Source of the DNA: Bradyrhizobium diazoefficiens USDA 110
GTDB lineage: Bacteria > Pseudomonadota > Alphaproteobacteria > Rhizobiales > Xanthobacteraceae
Length of the DNA stretch: 64,000 nt
Assembly: GCF_000011365.1 (NCBI RefSeq)
Contig: NC_004463.1
Location: 3,644,001-3,708,000 of the forward strand
Reading direction: 5' to 3'
A program made the translations under genes and the position numbers. The notes below the pieces were generated by a model. That model was not told the DNA's origin, ran no database searches, and saw nothing but the letters and a program-made list of their open reading frames with translations. Positions 35,184-44,780 of the stretch are shown piece by piece; position 1 is the stretch's first letter; each line of letters starts with the position of its first letter.

Positions 35184-36749
35184 ATGGACAAGAGCCGTCA
35201 ACCGAACAAGCGCGTATCTCTCGCCGGGATGCACATCGACCGGGCGTCGGCTGTGCCGCTGCACTTGCAGATCGCGGCCCACATCCGGGGCTGCATTCTG
35301 CGCGGCGTCTTTCCGGCCGGAACGCAATTTCTGGGTTCGCGGGAGATCGCGCGGGAGCTGGGCTGCTCGCGCACGGTGGTGTTGACCGCGTGGGATCTGC
35401 TCTACGCCGAGGGCTATCTTGAATCGACGCCGCGCGGCAGCGTCATGGTGGCGTCAGTCGCAACACCGCATGCGGAGCCGCCGTCGGTGGCGTCGCCCGC
35501 GGCCGTGCCCGCCCATATGTCGAAGCGCTGGCAATCACTGCTGGCGTTCGACTACGAGACCAACTGGCCGTCGGAGTTCAGTCCCGGCGCACCTGATATC
35601 TCGACGTTTCCCTTCAAGGACTGGTCGCGCCTGCTGCGCCAGACCTGGCAAAATCCGAGGGAGCAGGAGTGCCTCGATCTCCCTCCCGAAGGCCATCCGC
35701 GCCTGCGCAGCGAGATCGCAAATTTCCTCGGCTCGGTGCGCGGGCTGGTCTGCGCGCCGGAGGAGGTCGTCGTCACGTCAGGCACATCGGGGGCGCTCGA
35801 TTTCTGTAGCCGGATGATCCTCGATCCCGGCGACGAGGTCTGGGTCGAGGAGCCCGGCTTTGTCGAGGCCCGGTGGGCGCTCACGGCGGCCGGCGCCAAG
35901 CTGGTTCCGGTTCCGGTCGACGACAAGGGGCTGGTGGTCTCGGAAGGGATTCGACGCGCGCCGGGTGCCCGGCTGATCGTGGTCACGCCGTCGCATCAAT
36001 ATCCGCTCGGCGTCAGCATGGGCCTGGAGCGGCGTCTCGAGCTGCTCGACTGGGCCAACAAGAACGATGTCTGGGTGATCGAGGACGACTACAATTCGGA
36101 GTTCAGGCACCAGGACAGCATGATCGCCTCCTTGCGTTCGCTCGATCGCGAGGGGCGGGTGATTTATTTCGGCACCTTCTCGAAGATCATGATGCCGAAC
36201 CTGCGGCTCGGCTACATCGTCGCCAACAGGCATTTCATCGATGGCTTCTCCAAGGGCCGCGCGCGGATCGACGTCCATACCTCCGGCGTCGGTCAGCTCG
36301 CGCTCGCCGAATTCATGCGGGAGGGACATCTGCTGCGGCACCTGCGCGGGATGCGCCGGGCCTATGCCACCAGGCGCAAGGCGCTGATCGATGCGATCGC
36401 CACGCTGATGCCTGACGATCTGACCGTGTCCGCGGCGGTGACGGGACTGCATCTGGTGGCGCTGTTCACCGAGGCGATGCGGGCGCGGATGAGCGACCGC
36501 GAAGCGGCTGCAAGCCTGAAGCAGGCTGGCATCCATGTGCAGCCGCTGTCGCAGAATTTTCTGGAGCAGCCGACGTTGCAAGGTCTGGTGTTCGGATACG
36601 GGCGGCTGCGCGTCGAGGATGCATCTCCGCTGCTTGCGAGAATCGCGGCTTGCATCGGCAGCAGCTCCCGCAATGCATCATCCGACCCGGCAATATCGTC
36701 TCGTACTGTTCGTACAATAAAGAGAGGCAGAGCCGATCGTGGTGCATAG
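35184..36749 (+). CDS. MocR family regulator (GntR helix-turn-helix fused to aminotransferase)
   Basis: A 521-residue PLP-binding regulator. The GntR winged helix occupies about 20-85 (PLHLQIAAHIRGCILRG, ELGCSRTVVLTAWDLLYAEGYLE), followed by a linker and an aminotransferase-like domain. The PLP lysine is in GTFSKIMMPNLRLGY and the Asp in VIEDDYNSEFR. MocR proteins sense amino acids, amines or PLP adducts. It is the last gene of the carbamoylase operon and lies upstream of the hyuA operon, either of which it may control. ATG 35184 is chosen; ATG 35229 is possible. Confidence 0.9.
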   Translation: MDKSRQPNKRVSLAGMHIDRASAVPLHLQIAAHIRGCILRGVFPAGTQFLGSREIARELGCSRTVVLTAWDLLYAEGYLESTPRGSVMVASVATPHAEPPSVASPAAVPAHMSKRWQSLLAFDYETNWPSEFSPGAPDISTFPFKDWSRLLRQTWQNPREQECLDLPPEGHPRLRSEIANFLGSVRGLVCAPEEVVVTSGTSGALDFCSRMILDPGDEVWVEEPGFVEARWALTAAGAKLVPVPVDDKGLVVSEGIRRAPGARLIVVTPSHQYPLGVSMGLERRLELLDWANKNDVWVIEDDYNSEFRHQDSMIASLRSLDREGRVIYFGTFSKIMMPNLRLGYIVANRHFIDGFSKGRARIDVHTSGVGQLALAEFMREGHLLRHLRGMRRAYATRRKALIDAIATLMPDDLTVSAAVTGLHLVALFTEAMRARMSDREAAASLKQAGIHVQPLSQNFLEQPTLQGLVFGYGRLRVEDASPLLARIAACIGSSSRNASSDPAISSRTVRTIKRGRADRGA

Positions 36750-37158
36750 CTCATAGGCACCCGACGATCCCGCAGCGCCGTTCGATCGCCTGCAAATTAG
36801 ACATACGATTTCAGACGTTCGGATTGCAGCGCAGCAGGAGTTGCGATTTGCCCGGAGAATTCCGTGGTGCGCTGCACGTTTTTCGCGTGAGCCGGCCCGT
36901 GTTCGCGTGCTCTCTCTGCGGGCACGACTGCACCAAAACGTGCAGCAGGTGGCGTGGCGCACGGCGCCGGTCGCGCGCTGGTCTAGTGGTTTGCGACAAC
37001 TCTGGCCCTATCCCGTGCCCATCGCTCTGTCGCACGCTCTCGGTCGGTGGCATGACAAGGGATGCATGATGAGCGCTCTGGTTTCGGCATTGGACGTTGC
37101 GATGAACGGCAAGGACCCGGCGTCCGGTTCGGACGTCACGCGTAGCTGATCCCTGCAC
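36750..37158. other. 409-base gap before hyuA, presumed promoter region
   Basis: No convincing gene is present. An open frame at 36841-37149 has no recognisable domain. Its last part from ATG 37066 (27 residues, preceded by AAGGGA) could be a leader peptide ending nine bases before hyuA. CTGCAC and GTGCAG (36928-36945) form a 6-6-6 inverted repeat. Just before the gap, in the MocR 3' end, CGTACTGTTCGTAC repeats CGTAC. I found no sigma-54 match. MocR control of hyuA from here is inference. Confidence 0.4.
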
Positions 37159-39168
37159 ATGAGCTCTTCCGAACATCACTGGGAAGTCGGCACCGATATC
37201 GGCGGCACCTTCACCGATATCATCGCGATCCGGCGCGACTCCGCGGAGGCGCGGATTGCGAAGGTGCCGTCGCGCCCGCAGGCGCCCGTTCAGGCGATGC
37301 TTGAGGCCATCGAGGCCGTCGGCCTGCGCAAGAGCGAGGTCAAGCGCTTCGTCCACGGCACCACCCGCGTGACCAACGCCATCGTCGAGGGCCGGCTGCC
37401 GAAGGTTGCGCTGGTCGCGACCGAAGGCTTTGCCGATGTGCTCGAGATCGCGCGCTATCGCCGCCGCGATCTCTATCGGCTCGACATTCCCCCGAAATCG
37501 CCGCCTCTGGTGCCGCCCGAACGATGCTTTGGACTCGCCGAGCGCCTCGATCACGAAGGCAGGGTGCTGAAGGCGCTTGAGGACGCCGAGATCGCGCGTC
37601 TGGTGGCCTGGCTCAAGCAGACCGGCGTTCAGAGCGTCGCGGTGGCCTTGCTGCACGCCTACGCCAATCCGGTGCATGAAAAGATTCTCGGCGAGCGGCT
37701 CAAGGACGTCGTCGCCCACGTCTCGCTGTCGCACGAGATCAATCCGGAGGCCCGCGAATATGAGCGGACCTCGGCAACCGTGTTCAACGCGGCCGCGATG
37801 CCGATCGCGGTGGAATATCTCAGCGAGCTGGAGCAGCGGCTGCCGATTGGAGCCGGCCTGCAGGTGTTTCATTCGGCCGGCGCCATGATCCCGATCTCGG
37901 CGGTGAAGCGGCGGCCGCTCGTGATGGCGATGTCGGGTCCTGCAGCCGGCGTCTCGGCCTCGGTCAGTATCGCGCGCCAGCTCGGCACGTCGCGCATGCT
38001 GACCTTCGACATGGGCGGCACCACGACCGACGTGTGCCTGATCGTGGACGGCCAGGCCGAGATGACCGACGGCCGCATGCTCGGCGACAAGCCGCTGCGC
38101 CAACCGATGCTCGCGGTTCATTCCATCGGTGCCGGCGGCGGATCGATCGTGCGCAACGGTCCGGGCGGCCTGATGGTCGGGCCGGAGAGCGCCGGCTCCG
38201 AGCCGGGGCCGGCCTGCTACGGCCGCGGCGGAACCGAGCCCACCATCACCGACGCCAACGCCGTGCTCGGCTATCTCAATCCCGAGACCAAGCTTGGCGA
38301 TCGCATCGGCATCGACATCGAATCCGCCAAGCGCGTCATCGCGCCGATCGCGCAGGCATTGGGGCTGAGCCTGACCGAAACGGCGCTCGGCATCATCAAG
38401 GTTGCGAACGCGACGATGGCGCGCGCGCTCCGCCGCGTCACGGTCGAGCGTGGCATCGACGGGCGCGATTGCACGCTGCTCGCCTTCGGCGGCGGCGGAC
38501 CGATGCATGCTGCGGGTCTTGCCGATCTCTACGGGATTGCGCAGGTGGTCGTCCCGAGCGCGTCGAGCGCGTTCTCGGCGCTGGGCTGCCTCACCGCCGA
38601 TTTCAGTTTTCTCCAGCAGCAGACGCTGCGCGCCGCCCTCGACGGCATCGATCTCGCCCGCGTGTCGGAGCGGATCGGCACGCTGATTGACGATGCCTCC
38701 GCGCCGCTGATCGCCAATGGCGTTGCGCAGGCGGAGATCCAGGTCGAGCTGGTGGCCCTAATGCGCTACACTGCGCAGAATGATGCCATCCCGGTATCCT
38801 TCACGCTTCCGCTCGACGTCGCACAGTTGAAGAGAGACTTCCTGACGCGGCATCACGAGCTTTTCGGCTATGCGACCGGCGAGCCCTGCGTCATCGAATC
38901 CGTGCGGGTGCAGGCGCGCCGCCCGTCGACGACCGTTGTCAGCCGGCCGGCGACCGTGGCCCGCGCGGTGTCCACCGGCCGGCGCACCTGCTCGTTCGAC
39001 GGCTTCCACGACATCGCAACCGCGATCATCGACCGCGCTGCACTGACCGAAATCGTCAGCGGTCCGGCCATCATCGAAGACGCATGGTCAACGGTGGTGG
39101 TGCCGCCTGGCTGGCAGGCAAAGCCCGACGCCGCCGGCAACCTGTTCCTGACGCGGAGGGCGGCATGA
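37159..39168 (+). CDS. hyuA: Hydantoinase/oxoprolinase subunit A
   Basis: A 669-residue ATP-dependent hydantoinase/oxoprolinase large subunit. The N-terminal phosphate-binding loop is VGTDIGGTFTDI, FVHGTTRVTNAI follows, and the central ASKHA-type motif is MLTFDMGGTTTDV. With HyuB it would open a five-membered cyclic amide or hydantoin using ATP. The family also includes acetone and acetophenone carboxylases. It is translationally coupled to HyuB through an ATGA overlap. The neighbouring carbamoylase and hydantoinase genes favour hydantoin-like chemistry. Confidence 0.92.
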   Translation: MSSSEHHWEVGTDIGGTFTDIIAIRRDSAEARIAKVPSRPQAPVQAMLEAIEAVGLRKSEVKRFVHGTTRVTNAIVEGRLPKVALVATEGFADVLEIARYRRRDLYRLDIPPKSPPLVPPERCFGLAERLDHEGRVLKALEDAEIARLVAWLKQTGVQSVAVALLHAYANPVHEKILGERLKDVVAHVSLSHEINPEAREYERTSATVFNAAAMPIAVEYLSELEQRLPIGAGLQVFHSAGAMIPISAVKRRPLVMAMSGPAAGVSASVSIARQLGTSRMLTFDMGGTTTDVCLIVDGQAEMTDGRMLGDKPLRQPMLAVHSIGAGGGSIVRNGPGGLMVGPESAGSEPGPACYGRGGTEPTITDANAVLGYLNPETKLGDRIGIDIESAKRVIAPIAQALGLSLTETALGIIKVANATMARALRRVTVERGIDGRDCTLLAFGGGGPMHAAGLADLYGIAQVVVPSASSAFSALGCLTADFSFLQQQTLRAALDGIDLARVSERIGTLIDDASAPLIANGVAQAEIQVELVALMRYTAQNDAIPVSFTLPLDVAQLKRDFLTRHHELFGYATGEPCVIESVRVQARRPSTTVVSRPATVARAVSTGRRTCSFDGFHDIATAIIDRAALTEIVSGPAIIEDAWSTVVVPPGWQAKPDAAGNLFLTRRAA

Positions 39169-40745
39169 AGCTCGACCCGTTCGTCGTCGAAGTCATCAGG
39201 CACGGGTTGTCCGCCGCCGCCGAAGAGATGAGCCTGGTGATGACGCGCTCGGCGCGCTCGCCGCTGTTGCGCGAGGCCGGCGACCTGTCGTCCGCGATCA
39301 CCGACGGTCGCGGCGGCCTGGTCGGGCAGGGCCGTGACATCCCGATCCATCTCGGCGCGATGGCCTACACCATTCCGGAACTGCTGAAGGTCGTGCCGAT
39401 CGAAACCCTGAACGACGGCGACGTGCTGATCTACAATGTCGGCGCGCTCGGCGGCAACCATCTCAACGACGTCAAGGTCGTTCGTCCTGTCTTCGTCGAC
39501 GGCGAGATCGTCGCCTTCGCGGTCAGCCTCGCGCATTGGCCGGATATCGGCGGCACCTGGCCCGGCAGCTATTTCGCCAAGGCCATCGATACCTTCCAGG
39601 AGGCGATGCGCATTCCGCCGGTGCTGATCGCAACCTCCGCCGGCGTCAATACGCCGATCGTGCAACTGCTCAAGGCCAACGTCCGCGACCCCGAGTCCTG
39701 CGAGGGCGATCTTTTGGCCCAGATCGCGGCGACCAAGGCCGGCGAGAAGCGCATCGTCGAGCTCTGCCGCGAGCACGGCAAGGCGGTTTTCACGGCAACG
39801 CAGTCGCGCCTGCACGATCTCTCCGAGATCGAGATGCGCGAGGCGCTGCGCGCGCTGCCGGACGGCGTCTACGAAGGCGAGGATTATCTCGACGACGGCA
39901 GCGAGAACAACGCGCCCGCGCGCATCCACGTCAAGATCACGATTCGCGGCGATGAGGCGACCTTCGACCTCTCCGGAAGCTGCGACCGCGTCTCGAACTT
40001 CTGCAACACGACGCCGTTCATGGCCCGCTCGGCCGTCGCCTACGCCGCGCGCATCATGAGCGGACGTGACATGAACCAGAATGCGGGTGCACTCCGGCCC
40101 CTGACCATCATCACGCGCCCGGGCTCGATCCTGGAGCCGGGCTGGATGGCTTCGGTTGCCGCCGGCAACCACGAGACGTCCATGCGCATCGTCGATGCGA
40201 TCTTTCGCGCGATGCAAGACACGATCCCGGAACGTCTGTCGGCAGGGGGCGCGACCACCGCGGGCGTGCTGTTCTTCGCCGAACCGCGTCAAAACGGTTC
40301 ATGGAAGATGCTCTACGAGGTCCATGGCGGCGGCGAGGGCGCGCGGCACAATCGCGCCGGCATGTCGGCAACCCGGGTGCATCTCTCCAACACCTCGAAC
40401 ACGCCGGTCGAGGTGATCGAGGCGAACTACGCGATCCGCCTCGAGCAGCAGGCCATTCGCCGGCAGTCCGGCGGCGCAGGCGCCCATCCCGGCGGTGACG
40501 GTTCCGTCCGTACCTACCGCATCCTGGCGCCGTCGATGCATCTGACCACCTGCATCGAGCGCATGGTGATTGCACCCTGGGGCATGCAGGGCGGCGAATC
40601 CGGCAAGGCCTGCCGCATCTCGCTCGTCAGGCATGGCGCAAACGTGGCCATCGACGGCAAGTCGAACCTGGTGCTGCAGCAAGACGATCTCGTCACGATC
40701 GAGATGTGCGGCGGCGGTGGCTACGGCGCCGCTGCCGCGGAGTGA
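39165..40745 (+). CDS. hyuB: Hydantoinase/oxoprolinase subunit B
   Basis: A 526-residue HyuB subunit. Conserved stretches include EEMSLVMTRSARSPLLREAGDLS broken into typical family blocks, the acidic/His-containing IPIHLGAM, GGNHLNDVKVVRPVF, and late GGEGARHNRAG. The start at 39165 overlaps hyuA. It forms the second half of the ATP-dependent ring-opening enzyme with HyuA. An in-frame extension to 39084 inside hyuA is not needed. Confidence 0.92.
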   Translation: MKLDPFVVEVIRHGLSAAAEEMSLVMTRSARSPLLREAGDLSSAITDGRGGLVGQGRDIPIHLGAMAYTIPELLKVVPIETLNDGDVLIYNVGALGGNHLNDVKVVRPVFVDGEIVAFAVSLAHWPDIGGTWPGSYFAKAIDTFQEAMRIPPVLIATSAGVNTPIVQLLKANVRDPESCEGDLLAQIAATKAGEKRIVELCREHGKAVFTATQSRLHDLSEIEMREALRALPDGVYEGEDYLDDGSENNAPARIHVKITIRGDEATFDLSGSCDRVSNFCNTTPFMARSAVAYAARIMSGRDMNQNAGALRPLTIITRPGSILEPGWMASVAAGNHETSMRIVDAIFRAMQDTIPERLSAGGATTAGVLFFAEPRQNGSWKMLYEVHGGGEGARHNRAGMSATRVHLSNTSNTPVEVIEANYAIRLEQQAIRRQSGGAGAHPGGDGSVRTYRILAPSMHLTTCIERMVIAPWGMQGGESGKACRISLVRHGANVAIDGKSNLVLQQDDLVTIEMCGGGGYGAAAAE

Positions 40746-40756
40746 GGGGACCCGCG

Positions 40757-42052
40757 ATGAGCAGATTGTTGCGAACCGGACTGAATGCGGGCGAGGCCGC
40801 GCCGATGGCCGTGGTCGGCGGCGAGGGCGTCTACTTTCACCTGTCCGACGGCCGCCGCCTCATCGACGGCAGCAACACCGGCGGCGGCCTCGGGCATCGT
40901 CATCCCGCGATGGTGGAGGCGATCCGCCGTGCGGCCGATACGCCGGTCGTGAATGAGGGGTGGACCTGGGTCGGTCGCGAGCAGGCCGCGGACGACCTGA
41001 TGGCCACCGCGTTCGGGGGCGAAGAGGATTGGGTCGGTGCGGTCCGCTTCTGCATCAGCGGCAGCGAGGCCAACGACATGGCACTTTCGCTCTGCCAGGC
41101 GCTGACGCAGCGCTCTGCATTGGCGACGCGCGAGCGCGCCTATCATGGCATCACCGGCCTGTCGCGCAGCATGACGGTGCAGCCGCAATGGCATGGCGGG
41201 CTCGCGGTGCACTCAGGCGGTTCGCAGCTGCCGGCACCGATGGCGCCAGTACGGATTTTGCCGGCACCGAATGGCGCGATCTACGGCGCACCGGCCAATA
41301 ATACGCCGCCTAGCGAATATCTGGCGGATGCCACGCGCCTGCTCTCTGACACGGCGGCGACGATCATCGACTACACCCAAGGGGGCATCTACTACGACGG
41401 CGCCTATCAAGACGAGGTGGCGCGCCGCGCGCGGCAGGCGGGCTCCTACTGGATCGCGGACGAGGTCGTCACCGGCGCAGGTCGCGCGGGCCGCTGGTTC
41501 GCGTTTCAGGGCGCGGAGAGCCGCCCCGACATCGTGACGCTCGGAAAGTCGCTCGGCGGCGGTGCGGCGGCGGTGGCCGCGGTCGTGGTGTCCAAGGACA
41601 TCGTCGAGCGGCTCAAGGGCACGAGCTGGCAGAACTATGGCACGCTGCGCGGCCATCCGATCAGCATGGCGGCCGTCAGCGCCTATCTGAAGGTCGTCAG
41701 CGACGACAAGATTCTGGACCACGTGCAAAGCCTCGAAAAGCTGTTCATCCGCCGCCTGCTCGCGATCGCGCAGAAACATCCGAGCGTGCAGCGCGTGGCG
41801 GGGCAGGGACTGCACTGGACGGTGGAGCTGCACGGCCCGGACTGGCGCACCTGGCATGCCGACACGACCGAGGTGCCGATCGCCTCGCGCGTCGCGGAGC
41901 GCGCGCTGGAGGCCGGCGCGGTGATCGGGACCAGCGGCGAGCAAACCTCGCTGTTCCTCGCGCCACCACTGGTGATCTCCGAGCACGAGGCTACGCTCCT
42001 TCTCGACGCGCTCGACCACGGTCTCGACGTCGCGGACGAGGAGCACGGGTGA
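40757..42052 (+). CDS. Class III PLP-dependent aminotransferase
   Basis: A 431-residue enzyme of the glutamate-1-semialdehyde aminomutase / omega-aminotransferase group. Motifs are FCISGSEANDMAL, the Asp of YWIADEVVTGAGRAG that contacts the PLP ring nitrogen, and the Schiff-base lysine in VTLGKSLGGG. It would transaminate or isomerise the amino acid produced by ring opening and decarbamoylation. It follows hyuB by 11 bases and overlaps the acyl-CoA ligase gene. Confidence 0.9.
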   Translation: MSRLLRTGLNAGEAAPMAVVGGEGVYFHLSDGRRLIDGSNTGGGLGHRHPAMVEAIRRAADTPVVNEGWTWVGREQAADDLMATAFGGEEDWVGAVRFCISGSEANDMALSLCQALTQRSALATRERAYHGITGLSRSMTVQPQWHGGLAVHSGGSQLPAPMAPVRILPAPNGAIYGAPANNTPPSEYLADATRLLSDTAATIIDYTQGGIYYDGAYQDEVARRARQAGSYWIADEVVTGAGRAGRWFAFQGAESRPDIVTLGKSLGGGAAAVAAVVVSKDIVERLKGTSWQNYGTLRGHPISMAAVSAYLKVVSDDKILDHVQSLEKLFIRRLLAIAQKHPSVQRVAGQGLHWTVELHGPDWRTWHADTTEVPIASRVAERALEAGAVIGTSGEQTSLFLAPPLVISEHEATLLLDALDHGLDVADEEHG

Positions 42053-43731
42053 GTATAGATCACGCACCATCCCGTCGTCCGCCGGCCTGGCCGGTGGATG
42101 AGCCCTGGCATCTCACGATGCCGGAAGGGACGCTGTACGACGCGCTGGCACGCGCGGCGAACGACCGGCCGTCGCATCCGGCGACGGTGTTTTACGGTGC
42201 AAGCCTGAGCTACGCCGAGCTGCGCGAGCGCGTCGATGCGTTGGCGGGTTTCCTGCAAGACGCTTGCGGCATCAAGCGCGGCGACCGCGTCATGATCGCG
42301 CTGCAGAACTCGCCGCAATATGTCATCGCCTATTATGCGGTGATGCGGGCGGACGCCGTGATCGTGCCGGTCAATCCCATGAACAAGACCGCCGAGATGG
42401 CGTATCTCGCCGCGGACAGCGGCGCGAAGGTCGCGATCATCGGCAGCGAACTGAGCGATGTGTTTGCTCCGCTGGTCGGGGATGCCATTGCGTATGCAAT
42501 CGTCGCGCAGTATCGCGACGAGGTTCCGGTCGCCACGCCCTATACGCTGCCGTCCTGCGTGACCGAAGCGCCGTCGGAGATGCCGTCGTCGCCGGGCTGG
42601 CACTTTTGGTCGTCCGCGATCGCGCAAGGCTTGCGGCCGGGTGCGATGGCCGCCGGGCCGGACGACCTCATGATCCTGCCCTACACGTCGGGAACGACAG
42701 GCAAGCCCAAGGCCTGCATGCACAGTCATCGCAGCGCGCTGTTCACCGCGGCCTTGCAGGCGCGCTGGTACGGGCTCGACGGCGGCGACGTGATGACTGG
42801 ATTCATGCCGCTGTTCCACGTCGCGGGCATGCAGGGTTCGATGAATGCCGCGATCGTCGCCCGCGCCACGCTGCTGTTGATGGCGCGCTGGGACAAGGAT
42901 CTGCTGCCGGACCTGTTCGAAACCTATGGCGTGACGTTCTGGAACGCGGCACCGACCATGATCGTCGACGTGCTCGCAAGCGTCCGATTCCGCGACCGGT
43001 GTTTTGCGAAGCTGAAGGTGCTGACCGGTGGCGGCGCGGCGATGCCGACGGCGGTGGCCGAGCGGCTGAAGGGACGCTTCGGTCTCGATTTCGTCGAAGG
43101 CTACGGCATGACCGAGACCATGTCACCGACGCACCTCAATCCGATGGCGGCGCCGAAGCGGCAGTGTCTCGGCATCGCCGTGCAGGAGACCGACGCGCGG
43201 ATCGTCGATCCCGAGAGCCTGATCGAGCTGGACGACAACGTCGTCGGTGAGATCGTCGTGCACGGGCCGCAGGTGCTGCAAGGCTACTGGAACCGCCCCC
43301 AGGCCAATGCTGAATCCTTCATCGAACTCTCAGGCAAACGGTTCCTGCGCACGGGCGATCTCGGTTATCGCGATGCTGACGGCTATTTCTTTGCGGTGGA
43401 CCGCCTCAAGCGGATGATCAATGTCAGCGGCTTCAAGGTGTGGCCGGCCGAGGTGGAGGCGGCCATGTACCAGAACCGCGCCATCCGGGAGTGCTGTATC
43501 GTCTCGGCGCCGGACGATTATCGCGGCGAGACGGTCAAGGCCCTGGTGGTGCTGGACGAGGCGATGCGCGCGACGACGTCGGCGGACGATATCATCGGCT
43601 GGGCGCGCGGCGTCATGGCGAGCTACAAGGCGCCGCGCGCCGTTATCTTCGTCGATCATTTGCCGCGGACCGCGAGCAACAAGATCAACTGGCGACTGCT
43701 GCAAGACGCCGAATGGGGGCGGACCGCATGA
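42049..43731 (+). CDS. AMP-binding acyl-CoA synthetase
   Basis: A 560-residue adenylate-forming ligase. The phosphate loop is YTSGTTGKPKACMHSH, the A5 motif is GYGMTET, the A7 motif is RTGDLGYRDADGYF, and the catalytic lysine in A10 is near SNKINWRLL. It activates a carboxylic acid to the acyl-CoA via an acyl-adenylate. It starts with GTG overlapping the aminotransferase stop (GTGA), so it probably activates the carbon skeleton left after deamination. Confidence 0.92.
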   Translation: MSIDHAPSRRPPAWPVDEPWHLTMPEGTLYDALARAANDRPSHPATVFYGASLSYAELRERVDALAGFLQDACGIKRGDRVMIALQNSPQYVIAYYAVMRADAVIVPVNPMNKTAEMAYLAADSGAKVAIIGSELSDVFAPLVGDAIAYAIVAQYRDEVPVATPYTLPSCVTEAPSEMPSSPGWHFWSSAIAQGLRPGAMAAGPDDLMILPYTSGTTGKPKACMHSHRSALFTAALQARWYGLDGGDVMTGFMPLFHVAGMQGSMNAAIVARATLLLMARWDKDLLPDLFETYGVTFWNAAPTMIVDVLASVRFRDRCFAKLKVLTGGGAAMPTAVAERLKGRFGLDFVEGYGMTETMSPTHLNPMAAPKRQCLGIAVQETDARIVDPESLIELDDNVVGEIVVHGPQVLQGYWNRPQANAESFIELSGKRFLRTGDLGYRDADGYFFAVDRLKRMINVSGFKVWPAEVEAAMYQNRAIRECCIVSAPDDYRGETVKALVVLDEAMRATTSADDIIGWARGVMASYKAPRAVIFVDHLPRTASNKINWRLLQDAEWGRTA

Positions 43732-43773
43732 GAAGGCGCCCGGCTGGAAATTCCGGACGCGGCTGCGCTATGC

Positions 43774-43787
43774 TGCCGGCGCCGGCA
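43774..43787. promoter_or_regulatory. Perfect 14-base GC palindrome before the D-carbamoylase gene
   Basis: TGCCGGCGCCGGCA lies in the 111-base gap between the ligase gene and the carbamoylase gene. It could be an operator or part of a hairpin. GC-rich palindromes arise often in such genomes, so significance is low. Confidence 0.25.
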
Positions 43788-43842
43788 AATCGTTGAGGCT
43801 GCGATGTTCAGCTTCGTCCAAGAGGTCACCAGGAACCCGCTT

Positions 43843-44775
43843 ATGCGTATCGTCAATGTTGCCGCCGCCCAGATGGGCCCGATTCAGAAAGCCGACAGCC
43901 GCGAGGCCGTGGTCAAGCGCATGATCGCGCTGATGGACGAGGCGAAAGCAAAAGGCGCCGATCTGATCGTCTATCCGGAGCTGGCGCTGACGACGTTTTT
44001 TCCGCGCTGGTACGTGGAGGACCGGGCCGAGTTCGACAACTGGTTCGAGCGCGAGATGCCGAGTGCGGCGACGAAACCGCTGTTCGAGCGCGCGGCGCAG
44101 CATCAGATGGCGATGAATTTCGGTTACGCGGAGCTGACGCCGGACGGCCATCACTTCAATACCGCCATCCTCACCGACAAGTCCGGCAGGATCGTCGGCA
44201 AATATCGCAAGATCCATCTGCCGGGCCATGTGGAGTACGACACCAAGCGTTCGCACCAGCACCTGGAGAAGCGCTATTTCGAGCCGGGTGACCTCGGCTT
44301 CAAGGTCTGGCGCGAGCTGGGCGGCATCATCGGCATGGCCATCTGCAACGACCGGCGCTGGCCCGAGACCTATCGCGTCATGGGCTTGCAGGGCGTCGAG
44401 ATGGTGCTGATCGGCTACAACACGCCGTCCGTCAATGCGGAGAAGAGCGAGGAGGGCGTCGAGAAGCGCCTGTTTCACAATCGCCTTTCGGTGCAGGCCG
44501 GCGCCTATCAGAATGCAACCTGGGTCGTCGCAGTGGCCAAAGCCGGCAATGAGGATGGCCACCCGCTGTTTGGCGGCAGCCTGATCGTCGACCCCAACGG
44601 CGAGATCGTCGCCGAGGCCAAGACTGACGACGACGAGGTTCTGGTTCACGCCTGCGACCTCGATGCCACTACCTTCGGCAAGACCACGATCTTCGATTTC
44701 GCCCGGCACCGCCGCATCGAGCATTACGGCCTGATTACCAGCCAAACCGGCGCGGTGCCGCCGCCGGAAAAGTGA
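43843..44775 (+). CDS. N-carbamoyl-D-amino acid hydrolase (nitrilase superfamily)
   Basis: A 310-residue D-carbamoylase that closely resembles the Agrobacterium enzyme (from memory): YPELALTTFFPRW, GKYRKIHLPGH, QHLEKRYFEPGDLGF, ICNDRRWPETYRVMG. The Glu-Lys-Cys triad is Glu46, Lys123, Cys168. It hydrolyses N-carbamoyl-D-amino acids from D-hydantoinase to D-amino acid, CO2 and ammonia. ATG 43843 matches the family N-terminus. ATG 43804 with GAGG upstream would add 13 residues. Confidence 0.93.
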   Translation: MRIVNVAAAQMGPIQKADSREAVVKRMIALMDEAKAKGADLIVYPELALTTFFPRWYVEDRAEFDNWFEREMPSAATKPLFERAAQHQMAMNFGYAELTPDGHHFNTAILTDKSGRIVGKYRKIHLPGHVEYDTKRSHQHLEKRYFEPGDLGFKVWRELGGIIGMAICNDRRWPETYRVMGLQGVEMVLIGYNTPSVNAEKSEEGVEKRLFHNRLSVQAGAYQNATWVVAVAKAGNEDGHPLFGGSLIVDPNGEIVAEAKTDDDEVLVHACDLDATTFGKTTIFDFARHRRIEHYGLITSQTGAVPPPEK

Positions 44776-44780
44776 CGCCG

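Noticed and set aside
36841..37149. A 102-codon plus-strand ORF before hyuA
   Set aside because: Low-complexity Arg/Trp-rich translation without homology. Only the last 27 codons have a plausible ribosome site, so it is noted in the gap entry and not called as a gene.
36811..38508. A 565-codon minus-strand frame over the hyuA 5' part
   Set aside because: Composition is typical of an antisense frame and it conflicts with clear HyuA homology.
43774..43787. The GC palindrome TGCCGGCGCCGGCA as an intrinsic terminator
   Set aside because: It has no loop and no T-tract, and lies between genes of the same direction; recorded only as a low-confidence site.
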